Shown: positions 63,402 through 64,000 of the stretch, one piece after another
How the letters are laid out: the number at the start of each line of letters is the position of its first letter
Numbering within the stretch: position 1 is the first letter of the stretch
Origin: Bermanella sp. WJH001
Lineage (GTDB): Bacteria > Pseudomonadota > Gammaproteobacteria > Pseudomonadales > Oceanobacteraceae
DNA length: 64,000 nucleotides
Direction of reading: 5' to 3'
NCBI RefSeq assembly: GCF_030070105.1
Contig: NZ_JASJOO010000003.1
Coordinates: 357,155-421,154 of the forward strand
The notes under the pieces: model-generated
Told to the model about the DNA's origin: nothing
The model's input: only the letters and a program-made list of their open reading frames with translations
Databases searched by the model: none
Translations under genes and position numbers: made by a program

Positions 63402-63446
63402 CCTTGCAAGCTTCACTACCTTGCAAGCTTCACTACCTTGCAAGGT
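63402..63446. repeat. 17-bp tandem repeat
   Basis: CCTTGCAAGCTTCACTA at 63402 and 63419, with a partial third unit CCTTGCAAGG at 63436. Upstream of the hypothetical lipoprotein. Confidence 0.9.
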
Positions 63447-63537
63447 AACAACACCTCATTATGTCTACCTACATTCAAAAGTGCCAACTTTTATAAGCTT
63501 TAACCGTAAAGCCAATGAATCAAAAACCAGCATGCAC

Positions 63538-63560
63538 AAAAAAGGAGCCGAAGCTCCTTT
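63538..63560 (-). terminator. psd terminator
   Basis: GGAGC-TTCG-GCTCC followed by T6 on the minus strand, 28 nt after the psd stop. Confidence 0.9.
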
Positions 63561-63587
63561 AATATTGACTCAATCACACATTAACCA

Positions 63588-64000
63588 TTAAGCAATGGCT
63601 TGGCCCATCATCAACGGTGAAGAGGCTTTAATTTCATCTAAGAATTTAACCGTATCTTCTGGGAAACACAGAATCACGGTTGAGCCTAATTTAAAGCGGC
63701 CCATTTCTGCGCCTTTTTCTAATTTGATTTCACCTTGTGAATAGTTTTGTACTTGAGCTTGTTTTGGTAGTGGGCATACCTGACCAGACCATACGGTTTC
63801 GATACCCGCTACGATCATGGCACCCACCAGCACCATGGCCATTGGGCCAAACTCGGTATCAAACATACACACTAAGCGTTCGTTACGTGCAAACAAACCA
63901 TCCACCCCTTCGGCGGTGGCTGGGTTCACACTGAATAAATCACCCGGTACATAAACGGTTTCTTTTAGTGTGCCGGCACATGGCATGTGCACGCGGTGGT
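63588..64000 (-). CDS. psd: Phosphatidylserine decarboxylase (partial, N-terminus outside window)
   Basis: Frame is open to the window edge; the visible C-terminal 137 residues contain [22 protein letters not shown] and the self-cleavage site [11 protein letters not shown] (LGST, pyruvoyl Ser). Makes phosphatidylethanolamine at the inner membrane. psd-rsgA-orn linkage is common in this group, here split by the accessory stretch. Confidence 0.96.
   Translation of the reverse strand, partial: HRVHMPCAGTLKETVYVPGDLFSVNPATAEGVDGLFARNERLVCMFDTEFGPMAMVLVGAMIVAGIETVWSGQVCPLPKQAQVQNYSQGEIKLEKGAEMGRFKLGSTVILCFPEDTVKFLDEIKASSPLMMGQAIA

Noticed and set aside
60280..63566. Full integron with several cassettes
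   Set aside because: Only one attC-like site was found, and no intI gene or second site is visible, so an array is not supported.

Overview
The window reads as chromosome of a marine-type gammaproteobacterium, most like an Oceanospirillales/Pseudomonas-grade organism. It has moderate GC, the Pseudomonas-style order birA-coaX-SPOR-tRNA(Tyr,Gly,Thr)-tufB-tRNA(Trp)-secE-nusG-rplKAJL-rpoBC-rpsLG-fusA-tufA, and the block purA-hisZ-hflCKX-hfq-miaA-mutL-amiB-tsaE-nnr-queG. Species cannot be fixed from the sequence alone. Almost all housekeeping genes lie on the minus strand.

Layout: 1-2721 is the start of the S10 operon (rpsJ to partial rplB) with a textbook promoter at 2780-2808. 3159-11980 is an accessory block between S10 and str, which are normally adjacent. 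It holds a DUF4266 lipoprotein, a DUF3570 protein, a Tat-type DUF1501 protein with a lipoprotein partner, a cytoplasmic-looking ApbE flavin transferase and a second elongation factor G. The EF-G2 3' end and terminator are repeated in tandem with an exact 167-bp period. 12035-30452 is the str, rpoBC, ribosomal-protein, secE-nusG and tufB/tRNA region, with recognisable attenuators and an L10 leader. 30598-33332 holds SPOR, coaX, birA and a carboxymuconolactone-decarboxylase-like gene. 33503-46950 is the purA to nnr block, with queG divergent.

48284-57929 is a second accessory island inside the usual queG-orn neighbourhood: a glycine-betaine ABC transporter (proVWX), a membrane protein, an M14 carboxypeptidase-like enzyme, a NYN-domain RNase, an EF-hand-rich protein of unknown role and a secreted M4 metallopeptidase with a PKD domain. 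orn/rsgA follow, then a third accessory stretch (59834-63366): a BLUF blue-light sensor, three hypothetical genes, an attC-like site, and a RAYT/Y1 transposase surrounded by dispersed copies of a short repeat. The window ends in psd.

The most interesting signals are the tandem EF-G2 tail/terminator array, a possible attenuation leader (two terminator-like hairpins covered by a small upstream ORF) in front of EF-G2, a flavinylation-like motif in DUF3570 next to apbE, and the RAYT/repeat/attC-like neighbourhood. No rRNA, CRISPR array, prophage or recognised defence system was seen.
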